Shown in pieces: positions 1 to 7,762 of a stretch of DNA of 64,000 nucleotides. The notes below the pieces were generated by a model. That model did no database searches. It was not told where the DNA came from and worked only from the letters and a program-made list of their open reading frames with translations. A program made the position numbers and the translations under genes. The DNA comes from Bacillota bacterium. GTDB lineage: Bacteria > Vulcanimicrobiota > JAJTBE01. Within the stretch, counting starts at the first letter, position 1; each line of letters begins with the position of its first letter. Location: NCBI GenBank assembly GCA_021287065.1, contig JAJTBE010000215.1, positions 1 through 64,000 of the forward strand. The letters are read 5' to 3'.

Positions 1-4
1 AACA

Positions 5-322
5 ATGCTGCATTTTATTAATTATTGTAATAACTGGAGATCTACGGAATTTGAAGATAGCCCCGGAAATCTTCAAAAACAGATGGAACCTACTATACAA
101 AATATCAATCTGATGGTGAAGCTTGGCGCTAATGTAAACGCTGTTACAGCAAAAGGAATGACTCCTCTTCATTATGCAGCTCTGACGGATAATGCCGCCT
201 ATGCAGAGTGCCTTCTGAAAAACGGAGCCAACAAAAAAATAACGAATAAAAACAATGAAACTCCGATAGATTTAGCACGAAAATATGGTAGCAAAAAAAC
301 TATTGAACTTTTAAAGAAATGA
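5..322 (+). CDS. Ankyrin-repeat protein, probably 5'-truncated by the window edge
   Basis: The C-terminal half carries ankyrin-repeat consensus: a GANVNA turn, then TPLHYAA, then a second repeat with NGANKK and ETPIDLA, ending in a final helix (about residues 35-105). Ankyrin repeats are protein-protein interaction modules and give no specific function. The reading frame is still open at the left edge, so the ATG at 5 may be internal and the protein may be longer. The gene ends at a TGA at 320. No partner gene is visible in the window. Confidence 0.75.
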   Translation: MLHFINYCNNWRSTEFEDSPGNLQKQMEPTIQNINLMVKLGANVNAVTAKGMTPLHYAALTDNAAYAECLLKNGANKKITNKNNETPIDLARKYGSKKTIELLKK

Positions 323-447
323 TTTTAACAAAAAGGCTTGTAGCTTGTTCGGTATCATCTACAATCGCCAAAACATCAACATCAGAGTATTCCTTTTTTT
401 ATGACATTACCTGCTTTTTCCCCGAAAATCAAAAAACCCTTCAGGTC
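300..447 (-). pseudogene. Relic of a nucleotidyltransferase (MNT/pol-beta type) with a frameshift
   Basis: Read on the minus strand from about 447, one frame gives DLKGFLIFGEKAGNVIKK. After a run of seven A/T pairs (around 395-402) the neighbouring frame continues with EYSDVDVLAIVDD and stops at 300. Joined, this resembles the FGS...SDxDLL core of small nucleotidyltransferases, including the paired catalytic Asp residues (SDVDV). A stop lies just upstream in frame and I see no start codon or ribosome site, so this is best read as a decayed fragment. It lies directly downstream of the tRNA-Ser gene and overlaps the 3' end of the ankyrin gene. Recognition rests on a short stretch only. Confidence 0.4.
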
Positions 448-467
448 TTACCTGTTGGGCTTCTAAG

Positions 468-554
468 CGGAGAGTGAGGGATTCGAACCCCCGGTGGAGT
501 TACCCCCACAACGGTTTTCAAGACCGCCGCTTTCGACCGCTCAGCCAACTCTCC
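468..554 (-). tRNA. tRNA-Ser (anticodon UGA)
   Basis: On the minus strand the acceptor arms GGAGAGT and ACTCTCC pair perfectly. The anticodon loop CTTGAAA presents UGA, a long class II variable arm follows, and the T loop reads GGTTCGAATCC. Discriminator base G is at 468. The CCA end is not encoded. The long variable arm plus UGA anticodon identifies serine. Confidence 0.95.
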
Positions 555-560
555 ACCGCT

Positions 561-589
561 ATTCTACAAAATCTTATGGCTTAGGTCAA
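561..589 (-). promoter_or_regulatory. Sigma-70-type promoter of tRNA-Ser
   Basis: On the minus strand a -35 box TTGACC (584-589) and a -10 box TAGAAT (561-566) are separated by exactly 17 bases. The -10 box ends six bases before the first base of the mature tRNA. Spacing, sequence and position all fit a housekeeping promoter. Confidence 0.7.
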
Positions 590-857
590 GTGTTTTGCGA
601 AATTTTTTTTATTTATTTTGTCGAAGTGTGGAATGTGCCATTAAATCTGTGTTTGAATGGGTTTTAAATGTAAATATCTGGCATGGGTAATACAGGAATA
701 TGTGGAAAATGAAAAGTTATATCTATGATGGTAGCATGTAACTTTGGAAAAATGTAATAAATGGCGAGGTTCTATTCTCAAATTTTTCGAAAAAAACAGT
801 AGAAATTACTCGTTTTCCATAAAAATAATAATTTACATGCATGAAATTCTTAGAAAA
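590..857. other. Gene-free AT-rich stretch
   Basis: Between the tRNA promoter and the peroxiredoxin terminator I see no convincing open frame, RNA or repeat. The sequence is AT-rich with several poly-A/T runs. Confidence 0.5.
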
Positions 858-895
858 TAAAAATGGGAATCCGAAACCGGATATTCCCATTTTTT
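858..895 (-). terminator. Rho-independent terminator downstream of peroxiredoxin
   Basis: The stem pairs AAATGGGAATCCG with CGGATATTCCCATTT around an AAAC loop, with one small bulge. It is flanked by T-rich sequence in minus-strand direction. It lies about 50 bases past the peroxiredoxin stop. Confidence 0.7.
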
Positions 896-945
896 AAAAC
901 TTATATGAGGATTTCCAAAACCGCCTTAGTTTTTCTTAATCCTTT

Positions 946-1467
946 TTATGCTTTTCCAAGAGTTGCTTCGCCTGCTTCCCATTCCACGGGGCAGAGATCT
1001 CCGGTTTTCAGGGCTTTGAGGCAGCGCAGAATTTCCTTTACGCTTCTGCCGATTGCGGGCACATGGATATTTTCATACTGAACAACGCCTTCGGGGTTTA
1101 TTATGAATGTTGCTCTCATTGTATGGCCTGCTTCGTCAATCAGCACACCGTAATCATGACTGATTTTTCTTGTGATGTCTGCAAGGAGTGGGAATTTGAG
1201 ATCTCCGAGATCTCTTTCGAGCCAGGCGAGATGTACGAATTTGCTGTCGATTGATGCGCCAAGTACTACTGCGTCTTCGTTTTCAAACTCTTCATTGAGT
1301 TTGTTGAACTGCTTGATTTCCGTAGGGCAAACGAATGTGAAGTCGAGGGGATAGAAGAACAGAACTACCCATTTTCCTTCAAACTGAGAGAGTTTATACT
1401 CTTTGAATTCTTTGTTTATGACACCTTCAACGGTGAAATCGGGGGCTTTTTTTCCTACTAAAGACAT
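946..1467 (-). CDS. 2-Cys peroxiredoxin (AhpC/TSA family)
   Basis: This thiol peroxidase reduces hydrogen peroxide and organic hydroperoxides in the cytoplasm. The peroxidatic cysteine C47 lies in FYPLDFTFVCPTE, the hallmark of typical 2-Cys peroxiredoxins, and a resolving cysteine C159 lies in DLCPVEW near the C-terminus. At 173 residues it is a little shorter than the usual 185-200, and the C-terminal tail after C159 is short, a feature that in this family goes with lower sensitivity to overoxidation (inference). The ATG at 1467 has an AGGAGA ribosome site. No dedicated reductase (AhpF or rubredoxin) is adjacent, so the electron donor is unknown. It is monocistronic, with a terminator at 858-895. 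Confidence 0.93.
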   Translation of the reverse strand: MSLVGKKAPDFTVEGVINKEFKEYKLSQFEGKWVVLFFYPLDFTFVCPTEIKQFNKLNEEFENEDAVVLGASIDSKFVHLAWLERDLGDLKFPLLADITRKISHDYGVLIDEAGHTMRATFIINPEGVVQYENIHVPAIGRSVKEILRCLKALKTGDLCPVEWEAGEATLGKA

Positions 1468-1523
1468 CTTTTTTCTCCTTTATGCTTTGATTCTTTAACC
1501 AGTTTCTTTCTGGTAGTTGTTTT

Positions 1524-1561
1524 CAGATTTATATAATCTGTTTTTCAAGGAAAAAATTCCT
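1524..1561. promoter_or_regulatory. Inverted repeats in the peroxiredoxin upstream region
   Basis: Two perfect inverted repeats sit 57-94 bases upstream of the peroxiredoxin ATG: CAGATT-N5-AATCTG (1524-1540) and AGGAA-N4-TTCCT (1548-1561). They could be operators for an oxidative-stress regulator or part of the promoter. Neither matches a PerR, Fur or OxyR box that I recognise. Confidence 0.3.
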
Positions 1562-1610
1562 GATTATAAAATATTTTATAAAAATTTGTGAATTATTTAA
1601 CGGAGTCATA

Positions 1611-2585
1611 ATGTTCAGTCCTTACACACCGGAAAACAATGAACTTTTTAAGATGTTTGCCAAACTTGAATACCGGCAGCTTCCGATGTTTTATGCCGTT
1701 TATCTTGGTATAAAACCCCTGATGGATACTTTTATCAGGTATGAGCATTATCTTGAATTGAAAGATGAAGCGGCAAAACATGGGGTGCTGGTCGGACATA
1801 ATGGAATGATGATTGCTTCTCCCGATGAGGAATTTCTGAAAAGAAAAGAGAGATTCAGAAATCCCGGCACAACAAAGATGATAGCGGTTCCTTTTGATGA
1901 AAACAGGAGAGATGCTCTTGTGCACGCTTTTATTTCAAAATATGAGGATAAGATTGAAGAAGCACGGAGTCTGACCTGGTACAATCTGTTTGTCGGCGAG
2001 CATCAGCTTGCCCAGCCCGCCATTGATAATTACAGATATGGGGCAACTCTCGGATTTCCCGAATGTTGTGTCAAATTTTATGCAGCTCATAACGGACGGT
2101 TTTGTGAGGACAATTACTGCTGGGAATGGAACACGCCCTTTGAAGTCTGCAAAAATACTCATGGAGATTTTTCTTATTTGTGCAATCATATTCCGATGGA
2201 TTTCGTCTATTTTCTCATACACCATTACCCCTGCAGTTACAACTGCAAAATTACTATGGAGCTGGCTCAGCGGGTCCTTGAGGGCATCCGGGAGCTGGAT
2301 AGGGGATTTGCTGACAAAATTGAGTGGCATCTCAAACTGCCTTATCTTATGTTTAATGAAAAAAAAGCTTTTGCTCTTAATGGTGAAATCAGAGGCAACA
2401 GAATAAGGTATGATGAATCTTACTTTCTTGGGGATTTCAGGGATCTGGAAACTTATGATTTGGTAAGAAGCGGCAATATGGTAGAAGTGAATAATGAAAA
2501 CATAATTGTTTTCAGGGATAATACGGAAATTGGCAGATATCCCGCTGTTGGAAATTACAGAGGGAAAATATATCAATTTCACTGA
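1611..2585 (+). CDS. Unrecognised cysteine-containing protein with a GFPECCVKFY motif
   Basis: A 324-residue soluble protein with no signal peptide or membrane segment. The middle third is rich in cysteine: GFPECCVKFY (around residue 150), FCEDNYCWEW, then C-N-H and HYPCSYNC near residue 205. Spaced Cys/His residues suggest a metal or Fe-S site (inference). The GFPECC motif recalls archaeal proteins of the DUF483 type, which carry a similar GYPECCV sequence, but this is from memory and unverified. The ATG at 1611 has a GGAG site five bases upstream. It is followed after 32 bases by a membrane protein on the same strand, so the two may be co-transcribed. Confidence 0.7.
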   Translation: MFSPYTPENNELFKMFAKLEYRQLPMFYAVYLGIKPLMDTFIRYEHYLELKDEAAKHGVLVGHNGMMIASPDEEFLKRKERFRNPGTTKMIAVPFDENRRDALVHAFISKYEDKIEEARSLTWYNLFVGEHQLAQPAIDNYRYGATLGFPECCVKFYAAHNGRFCEDNYCWEWNTPFEVCKNTHGDFSYLCNHIPMDFVYFLIHHYPCSYNCKITMELAQRVLEGIRELDRGFADKIEWHLKLPYLMFNEKKAFALNGEIRGNRIRYDESYFLGDFRDLETYDLVRSGNMVEVNNENIIVFRDNTEIGRYPAVGNYRGKIYQFH

Positions 2586-2617
2586 TTGCAAATTCGCGGG
2601 CAGTAACGGAGGTAACC

Positions 2618-3694
2618 ATGAAAGAAGCTGTAAAATCGCAGATGAATTCGTTTGAAGCTATGTTTGATTTGGAGCTGGCAGGCTTTTTTCTGAAGAGGCT
2701 GATTTACACATTTCTTCCCCTTGCTTTTTTTCTTTTTGTTGCCTCCAGATTTAATAATCCTTTTTTCAGAAATACCATAGCAACTATCGGTGTGTTCTGG
2801 GCATATCTTGTATTGCTGATTTCCACAGGTTGTGTCTGCAGGGCAGTTTTTATCAAATATGTAAGAAAAAGCCCCCTTGATATGAAAGCTTGTCATGGGT
2901 TTTCCATAACATATGCTCCTGCTTATCTGCTGGTGCCCTGCGTTATTATTATTTTGGGTGCAATTATCAAAACATCGGCTTTTTTACTTCTTCTTACCGG
3001 AAATATCAAATTTGCAGGTGAGGTTATTCTCGGAATAATTATTATTCCGCTGGTTTTAATAAGCATCACATCACTTCTTGTTTTTGCTATGGCTTTTTAT
3101 CTGTCTCCTGCCATTATTGCCGTAGAGGAAGAAGGCTTCACCTGGGTGTTCAGGAGAGTGTTTTCGATTCTGAATTACATTCCGATACGGTTTATTGTTT
3201 ATCTTATCACCGGATTGTTTTCCACTTTCATTGTTATGCTTGCATTCACCGGAATTTTCGCAGCAGCGCTTCCGGGACTTGCCGGTATTGCCGCCGGCGC
3301 CCTCAAGCTCAAAGCTGTTGAACTTGGTATTGCAGTTCCGGGGAGTTTTATTGTTAATACTGAAATCCTTACAGGTCCTGTTCCTTTCACTTATCATATT
3401 TTTGCTTTATTTGCATACTTATCCGCAGCAGTTCTGTTGTCCCTGATTCTGTTTATTCCCGGAGTTTATGCATGTTCATCCGCTGTGCATATCTACAGGC
3501 TGATCAGAGCTGCGGAGATAGATGCTATTGACAGTGGGAGCGAACCTCTGATCAGGGTTAAGAATGATGTTTCCGAAATTATTCCTGATAAGATGATCTG
3601 CCCTCACTGCCGCGAATCTGTAAAAGGCGGATTATTTTTCTGCACACAGTGCGGAAAAAAATTGCAGCCTGATTCTTCTGATTCAAAGATATAA
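2618..3694 (+). CDS. Polytopic membrane protein with C-terminal zinc ribbon
   Basis: The 358-residue protein has about six or seven hydrophobic segments between residues 20 and 300. At the C-terminus a treble-clef/zinc-ribbon knuckle pair is present: C328-x2-C331 and C342-x2-C345 in CPHC...CTQCG. The arrangement (membrane domain plus cytosolic zinc ribbon) is common in poorly characterised bacterial membrane proteins and gives no reaction. The ribosome site GGAGGT precedes the ATG. It probably forms an operon with the gene at 1611. Confidence 0.75.
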   Translation: MKEAVKSQMNSFEAMFDLELAGFFLKRLIYTFLPLAFFLFVASRFNNPFFRNTIATIGVFWAYLVLLISTGCVCRAVFIKYVRKSPLDMKACHGFSITYAPAYLLVPCVIIILGAIIKTSAFLLLLTGNIKFAGEVILGIIIIPLVLISITSLLVFAMAFYLSPAIIAVEEEGFTWVFRRVFSILNYIPIRFIVYLITGLFSTFIVMLAFTGIFAAALPGLAGIAAGALKLKAVELGIAVPGSFIVNTEILTGPVPFTYHIFALFAYLSAAVLLSLILFIPGVYACSSAVHIYRLIRAAEIDAIDSGSEPLIRVKNDVSEIIPDKMICPHCRESVKGGLFFCTQCGKKLQPDSSDSKI

Positions 3695-3818
3695 AAGTGA
3701 CTATTGAAGTTTTGCGTGTTTTTGGGTATGTTTGTAATATCATGCTATAAAAACTTCTACCGTCAAAAGGATTTGAATGGAAAAAGTCGAATTTCCGCCT
3801 AAAAGGGGGTCCTGATTT

Positions 3819-4397
3819 ATGATAACGGAAATAGCAAAACAAAAACTTGAAGCACTCAGAGAGAAACTCGATTCGGGGACAGTGCGTTCTCTTGTAAAGC
3901 GTATTGGATATCAGAAAGTAGCTGTAATGGGGGAGGATGATACACAGGGACATCTGCTTACCCTGACCGGTATGCTGAAAAACAAGGAAATAAATGTTGA
4001 CTTCAGTCCATATCCGGAAGGCGGCTTTCTGCTTGATACGGAAGTGAAAGTGGATTGTCCGTTTAAGCTGGTTCTCACTATTGAAAATACTGATATTAAA
4101 TCAGCAAGGTTTAAATCAGCCGGCGCTATTCCGGTTCAGGAAATTGAGATTGATGTTAAGGAATTTGACGACAGGTATTTTATCGAAACTCTTGAGGAAA
4201 AACCTGTAAGGGAATTTCTGGCAAAAGAAGAAAACCGCCATTTGATTAACGAACTGGGAGATTTCGACAGACTTTCATTTCAGTATAAATACCTCAAATT
4301 GATATATTTTATCGAAAATCTTGAAAACCTTGATGTAGAATGGCTCTTTTCCAAAATCGGGCATCTGCGTGAAATCGGAGATCAATTAGGAAAATAA
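3819..4397 (+). CDS. Hypothetical cytoplasmic protein
   Basis: I do not recognise this 192-residue acidic protein. It has a helical N-terminus (residues 1-30), a beta-rich middle (FLLDTEVKVDCPFKLVLTIEN) and a helical C-terminus. It has no signal peptide, membrane segment or obvious catalytic motif. The ATG at 3819 follows a purine-rich AAAGGGGG about ten bases upstream. It ends at a strong shared terminator facing the convergent propeller gene. Confidence 0.6.
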   Translation: MITEIAKQKLEALREKLDSGTVRSLVKRIGYQKVAVMGEDDTQGHLLTLTGMLKNKEINVDFSPYPEGGFLLDTEVKVDCPFKLVLTIENTDIKSARFKSAGAIPVQEIEIDVKEFDDRYFIETLEEKPVREFLAKEENRHLINELGDFDRLSFQYKYLKLIYFIENLENLDVEWLFSKIGHLREIGDQLGK

Positions 4398-4409
4398 CTT
4401 TTATTAATA

Positions 4410-4450
4410 AAAACTGCCCGTATCGCTTAACCATTGATACGGGCAGTTTT
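4410..4450. terminator. Bidirectional rho-independent terminator
   Basis: A perfect 15-bp stem (AAAACTGCCCGTATC, 4410-4424, with its complement at 4436-4450) encloses an 11-base loop. A/T runs lie on both flanks. It sits between two convergent genes and can serve both. Confidence 0.85.
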
Positions 4451-4468
4451 GCATTTATCGGGTTATTC

Positions 4469-5686
4469 TTATTCGTAACGTTTCAGAAAATACTTGTAGG
4501 TTTCCAGTTTCTCTTCTGCCTGTTTTATCATAGCTTTGTCAGCGCCGCTTTCCTCAAGCTGCTTCAATTGGTGTTTAGACTGCTTTTTGAGATCTTTGAG
4601 AGCATCCTTTACATCAATTACTCTTATATCTGCCTGTCTGTTATAGAAAGGCTGTCCCTCGGGCTGGTTATCAAGTTTCTTAACGAAGTATATCTTTGAG
4701 CCGTCAGGAGACCAGCAGGGCGATTGGGCAGCTTTTCCGTAAAATGTGAGCTGGCACTTCTTCTTACCGTCGGCAGTGGATATCCAGAGGTTTTTATCGT
4801 GTGTTTCGTTTGAATGAAAAGCGAGGAGATCAACTTTTTCGTTATAAAAAGGATGGCGTTCATCTGCGTTCGGAGTGTTTGTCAGATTGGTTTCCCTGCC
4901 GTTTCTGGGGTTGATTAATACCAAATCCGCATTGGCATCTTCCGAGCCTTTAGGTTCTTTGTGGGCAAGTATTTTGCCGTCCATAATGGAAGGGTGTTTG
5001 TAGGCAACAGAACCATCGGAATGGGTGATAAGCTCATATGTGCCTTTTTTGGGATCTGCTATGAAGATATCCGAATATTCCTCTGAAGTTTTAAACTTCT
5101 GCCCGGGTTTTCCGCCGTAACCAACAATAAACCCATCTTCTGTTTCCTCAGGGTGTTTTAGATTCATATTCGGATCATGAACCAGCAGTTCGCTTTCGCT
5201 GTGTTTCAGGTTGAATTTTGCTATTCCGAATGTTCCCTTTTCATTGGTTCTGTAAAAAACAGTTTTTCCATCGTGGGACCATGTTCCCTGTTCGTCAGTT
5301 TTTCCTTTGCGTTCGTCCATAAAGCTTTTGAAATTGTCCGGAGTAATGGTTTCACCGGTGAACAGTGATTTTACTTTTCCACCGTCAGAATCCATAATGA
5401 ACATCTGGGATGTGGTATAATCAGCCACCACATTAAAAACCAGCTTTTTTCCGTCAGGTGAAACCTGAGGAAATTCTGCATATCCCAGACCACTGGCAAG
5501 GGTTTTAATCGAATCCTTAGGAGTCTCGAGCTGTGCAAGCCCTGTGATATCCGAGCTGTCAGCACCGGCAGACATTGATGATGTCAGGGATGCTTCGTTT
5601 GTGCCTGAAGTTTCAGTGGTTCTTACTTTTGAGGGTGATGAAACTGCAATGTGGTTTATCGTCTGAAATGAACCAATCCTGTCCAT
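4469..5686 (-). CDS. TolB/PD40-like beta-propeller protein
   Basis: Repeated PD40/WD40-like motifs are visible: VSPDGKKLVFNV, WSHDGKTVFYRT and WSPDGSKIYFVK, the pattern of TolB-type propellers that bind other proteins or carbohydrates. The first 60 residues are Ser/Thr-rich and of low complexity. No cleavable signal peptide is visible, unlike true periplasmic TolB, so the protein may act in the cytoplasm or leave by another route. The C-terminus (about residues 350-405) is a charged helical stretch, probably a coiled coil. The ATG at 5686 is preceded by AAAGGAG. It stands alone, divergent from the gene at 5943. Confidence 0.75.
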   Translation of the reverse strand: MDRIGSFQTINHIAVSSPSKVRTTETSGTNEASLTSSMSAGADSSDITGLAQLETPKDSIKTLASGLGYAEFPQVSPDGKKLVFNVVADYTTSQMFIMDSDGGKVKSLFTGETITPDNFKSFMDERKGKTDEQGTWSHDGKTVFYRTNEKGTFGIAKFNLKHSESELLVHDPNMNLKHPEETEDGFIVGYGGKPGQKFKTSEEYSDIFIADPKKGTYELITHSDGSVAYKHPSIMDGKILAHKEPKGSEDANADLVLINPRNGRETNLTNTPNADERHPFYNEKVDLLAFHSNETHDKNLWISTADGKKKCQLTFYGKAAQSPCWSPDGSKIYFVKKLDNQPEGQPFYNRQADIRVIDVKDALKDLKKQSKHQLKQLEESGADKAMIKQAEEKLETYKYFLKRYE

Positions 5687-5854
5687 ATTTATACTCCTTT
5701 GGAAAAACTGAATAATAATTTACCGAAATACTATTTAAGAATGAAATTATAATACATTTGAAATTATAATTAAAGCACCTGCTCATTAACAAAATGTTAA
5801 TTTCCTGCCTATCCCGAATCAGGGAATAATAAAAATGGGAGGAAAAAATATAAG

Positions 5855-5871
5855 CAGGTAAAATTTACCTG
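5855..5871. promoter_or_regulatory. Perfect palindrome upstream of the 5943 gene
   Basis: CAGGTAAA-A-TTTACCTG has eight-base arms. It lies in the 256-base divergent intergenic region, about 70 bases before the start of the gene at 5943 and about 170 bases from the propeller gene. It is a candidate operator. A weaker repeat ATTAAC-N5-GTTAAT is at 5785-5801. Confidence 0.35.
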
Positions 5872-5942
5872 ACAGGGGGATAAATCACATCATATTTTTT
5901 TGTTTTATCTTTTCATTAATAAAAATACAACCAAAATGACGG

Positions 5943-6398
5943 ATGAAAGGGCGAATAACCGGAATGGCAGATGCTTTAGCTATACTGAATATCCTCAGGG
6001 ATAAAATTGCAGGATATCTGACAGAAGGACTCGGAAATTTTGAACAGGACAGTGAAGGCGATTTTTTAATAGAATATGAAACCGCCAGAATTATGGTTTG
6101 CCCGCGCACCTGGTCTGAAGGTAAAACTATCGTCAAGGTTTTTTCCATTACAAATCTGGATGTTCCTGAAAGTCCGGCTCTGTTCGAATTTATTGCCAAA
6201 GAAAATTTCAGACTGCTTATAGGGCATTTTTCCTATGACGAAGATAATCTCGCAGTTTGGCTCGAACATGTGCTGCTTGGAGAAGAGATAAATAAAGAGT
6301 CCCTTATGACGGTTATCACAACAATCGCTATTCTTGCCGACAGATTTGATAATGTTATCAAACAGAAATTCGGCGGCATTTTATATACAGAAGCATAG
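5943..6398 (+). CDS. YbjN/type III chaperone-like (TY-Chap type) protein
   Basis: The 151-residue acidic protein shows the alpha-beta pattern of the YbjN/CesT-type peptide-binding chaperone fold: an N-terminal helix, strands around FLIEYETARIMV and TIVKVFSITNLDV, the LFEFIAKENFRL helix and a long C-terminal helix. This is fold-level recognition only. The start is uncertain: the ATG at 5943 lacks a clear ribosome site, while the in-frame ATG at 5964 begins at the first conserved helix. It is followed after 22 bases by a DinB-like gene and is probably co-transcribed with it. Confidence 0.55.
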   Translation: MKGRITGMADALAILNILRDKIAGYLTEGLGNFEQDSEGDFLIEYETARIMVCPRTWSEGKTIVKVFSITNLDVPESPALFEFIAKENFRLLIGHFSYDEDNLAVWLEHVLLGEEINKESLMTVITTIAILADRFDNVIKQKFGGILYTEA

Positions 6399-6420
6399 AA
6401 CAAAAACGGGAGGTTGAGTT

Positions 6421-6990
6421 ATGGGGTGTATGGAAGATTTTATAAGGGCTTACAAAACACTATCGGATACCACTATTCATCTGATGAAAAAAGTCCCTGA
6501 GGGCAAGGAGGATTTCAAACCGGCTACAGGGGATTTTATGACAACAGGACAACTTTTGCATCATCTCGGTGATACCCAGAGATTTTTCAGACTCATACTC
6601 GAAGGCGGCTTCAGAGAGCTTGATAAAAATTTCCTCGAATATATGTCAAATCATCCTTCTTCATCCACTGAAAAAGCTATCGAATACTATAAATCGGAAT
6701 ATGGAAAAGTTATTGAACTTCTGAATCTCATGGATGAAGAGGAGTTTCAGAACATCAGCAGATATTTCTGGACTGTGGATGACGAACCCATGCCATTTAT
6801 AGCTTTTAACATAATAGAACATAACGCATGCCACAAATATCAGCTTTTTATGTATCTCAAAATGATGGGGCTTCCAAATATCAATTCATTTGCTCTCGCA
6901 GGCGAAGATGATAAGCTAGTTGAAGAGATAATAAAATTCTTCGAAATGGCACATAAAGCATACGATGAAAAACAAACCGCAAATATCTGA
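6421..6990 (+). CDS. DinB-like four-helix metal-binding protein
   Basis: DinB/YfiT-like proteins form a four-helix bundle with three histidines binding a divalent metal. Some act as thiol S-transferases with bacillithiol or mycothiol; many have no known substrate. Here the histidines are H47 or H48 in LLHHLGDT and H134/H138 in EHNACHKYQ, the expected HxxxH spacing. The length of 189 residues is slightly above the usual 150-170. GGAGGT precedes the ATG. It is the second gene after the YbjN-like gene and converges with the HAD gene. Confidence 0.75.
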   Translation: MGCMEDFIRAYKTLSDTTIHLMKKVPEGKEDFKPATGDFMTTGQLLHHLGDTQRFFRLILEGGFRELDKNFLEYMSNHPSSSTEKAIEYYKSEYGKVIELLNLMDEEEFQNISRYFWTVDDEPMPFIAFNIIEHNACHKYQLFMYLKMMGLPNINSFALAGEDDKLVEEIIKFFEMAHKAYDEKQTANI

Positions 6991-7003
6991 AATCTAACCC
7001 TGC

Positions 7004-7738
7004 TTATAGGGTCAGAACTGAAAATTCGGTTTTCAGGTATTCGAGTTTTCTCCCGCTCAGTTCTTTCAAATCAGATACAGCTATAGTTGGAAGAGGGGCA
7101 TGGCCAAGGATGATTTTCTTGAGATTATCAGCTTCTCTTTCGTGTTCCCTCAAAAACCACACGGTTTTCATGCCAAGATTCAAAGAGGGAAGAATGTCCT
7201 GAGTATATGAATCTCCCACCATTGTTATGCTTTCAAGGTGTGTTCCGCCATCTTCGTGTTCAGATGCGTTAATCGAGGTTAATGCCTTTTTGTAGATATT
7301 CTGTCCCGGTTTTCTGCAGCCGGCTTTATATGACAGAATCATAGATTCAAAATGGGGGAGCATATCTCCGTAAAGTCTTTTGAAACACTGGAAATAAGGA
7401 TGCCAGATATTTGAAATTATCCCGATTCTCCAGCCGCTGGATAAAAACATATTCAGTGTTTCTCTGGCACCGGCAACTTCCCAGCCTTCTTCAATCTGAG
7501 CATTCCAGATATTTTTTATGATTTCTCCCGCATCAGGAGTCAGCTCGGGAAAAGCCTGGCTGAATCTGTGGGTAAGAGCTTCGTGAGATGTAATATCTTC
7601 AGTAAAGAGAATATTTTCAATCAAATCACTGCTTCCGCCGGGCAGGTTCAGTTCTTTTTCAAAACGGGATGGGGGAGATACGGGAGGACCGTCCATCAGG
7701 GTGCTTCCGATATCGAAAAAAATGAAGGGAGCGCTCAT
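7004..7738 (-). CDS. HAD-superfamily hydrolase
   Basis: HAD motifs appear in order: motif I FFDIGSTL (D9), motif II IISN, motif III lysine in CRKPGQNIY, and motif IV MVGDSYTQD. The second Asp of motif I, the general acid in phosphatases, is Gly at position 11, so the enzyme may be a weak phosphatase or a non-phosphatase HAD member (inference). A cap domain lies between motifs I and II, as in the phosphoglycolate phosphatase and haloacid dehalogenase groups. GAGGT lies upstream of the ATG. It follows the outer-membrane gene by 24 bases on the same strand. Confidence 0.8.
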   Translation of the reverse strand: MSAPFIFFDIGSTLMDGPPVSPPSRFEKELNLPGGSSDLIENILFTEDITSHEALTHRFSQAFPELTPDAGEIIKNIWNAQIEEGWEVAGARETLNMFLSSGWRIGIISNIWHPYFQCFKRLYGDMLPHFESMILSYKAGCRKPGQNIYKKALTSINASEHEDGGTHLESITMVGDSYTQDILPSLNLGMKTVWFLREHEREADNLKKIILGHAPLPTIAVSDLKELSGRKLEYLKTEFSVLTL

Positions 7739-7762
7739 GTTATACCTCTATAGATGATTTAA

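Noticed and set aside
1935-2591. A 218-codon minus-strand frame opposite the cysteine-rich gene at 1611
   Set aside because: The plus-strand frame has a good ribosome site and coherent motifs; the antisense frame has neither.
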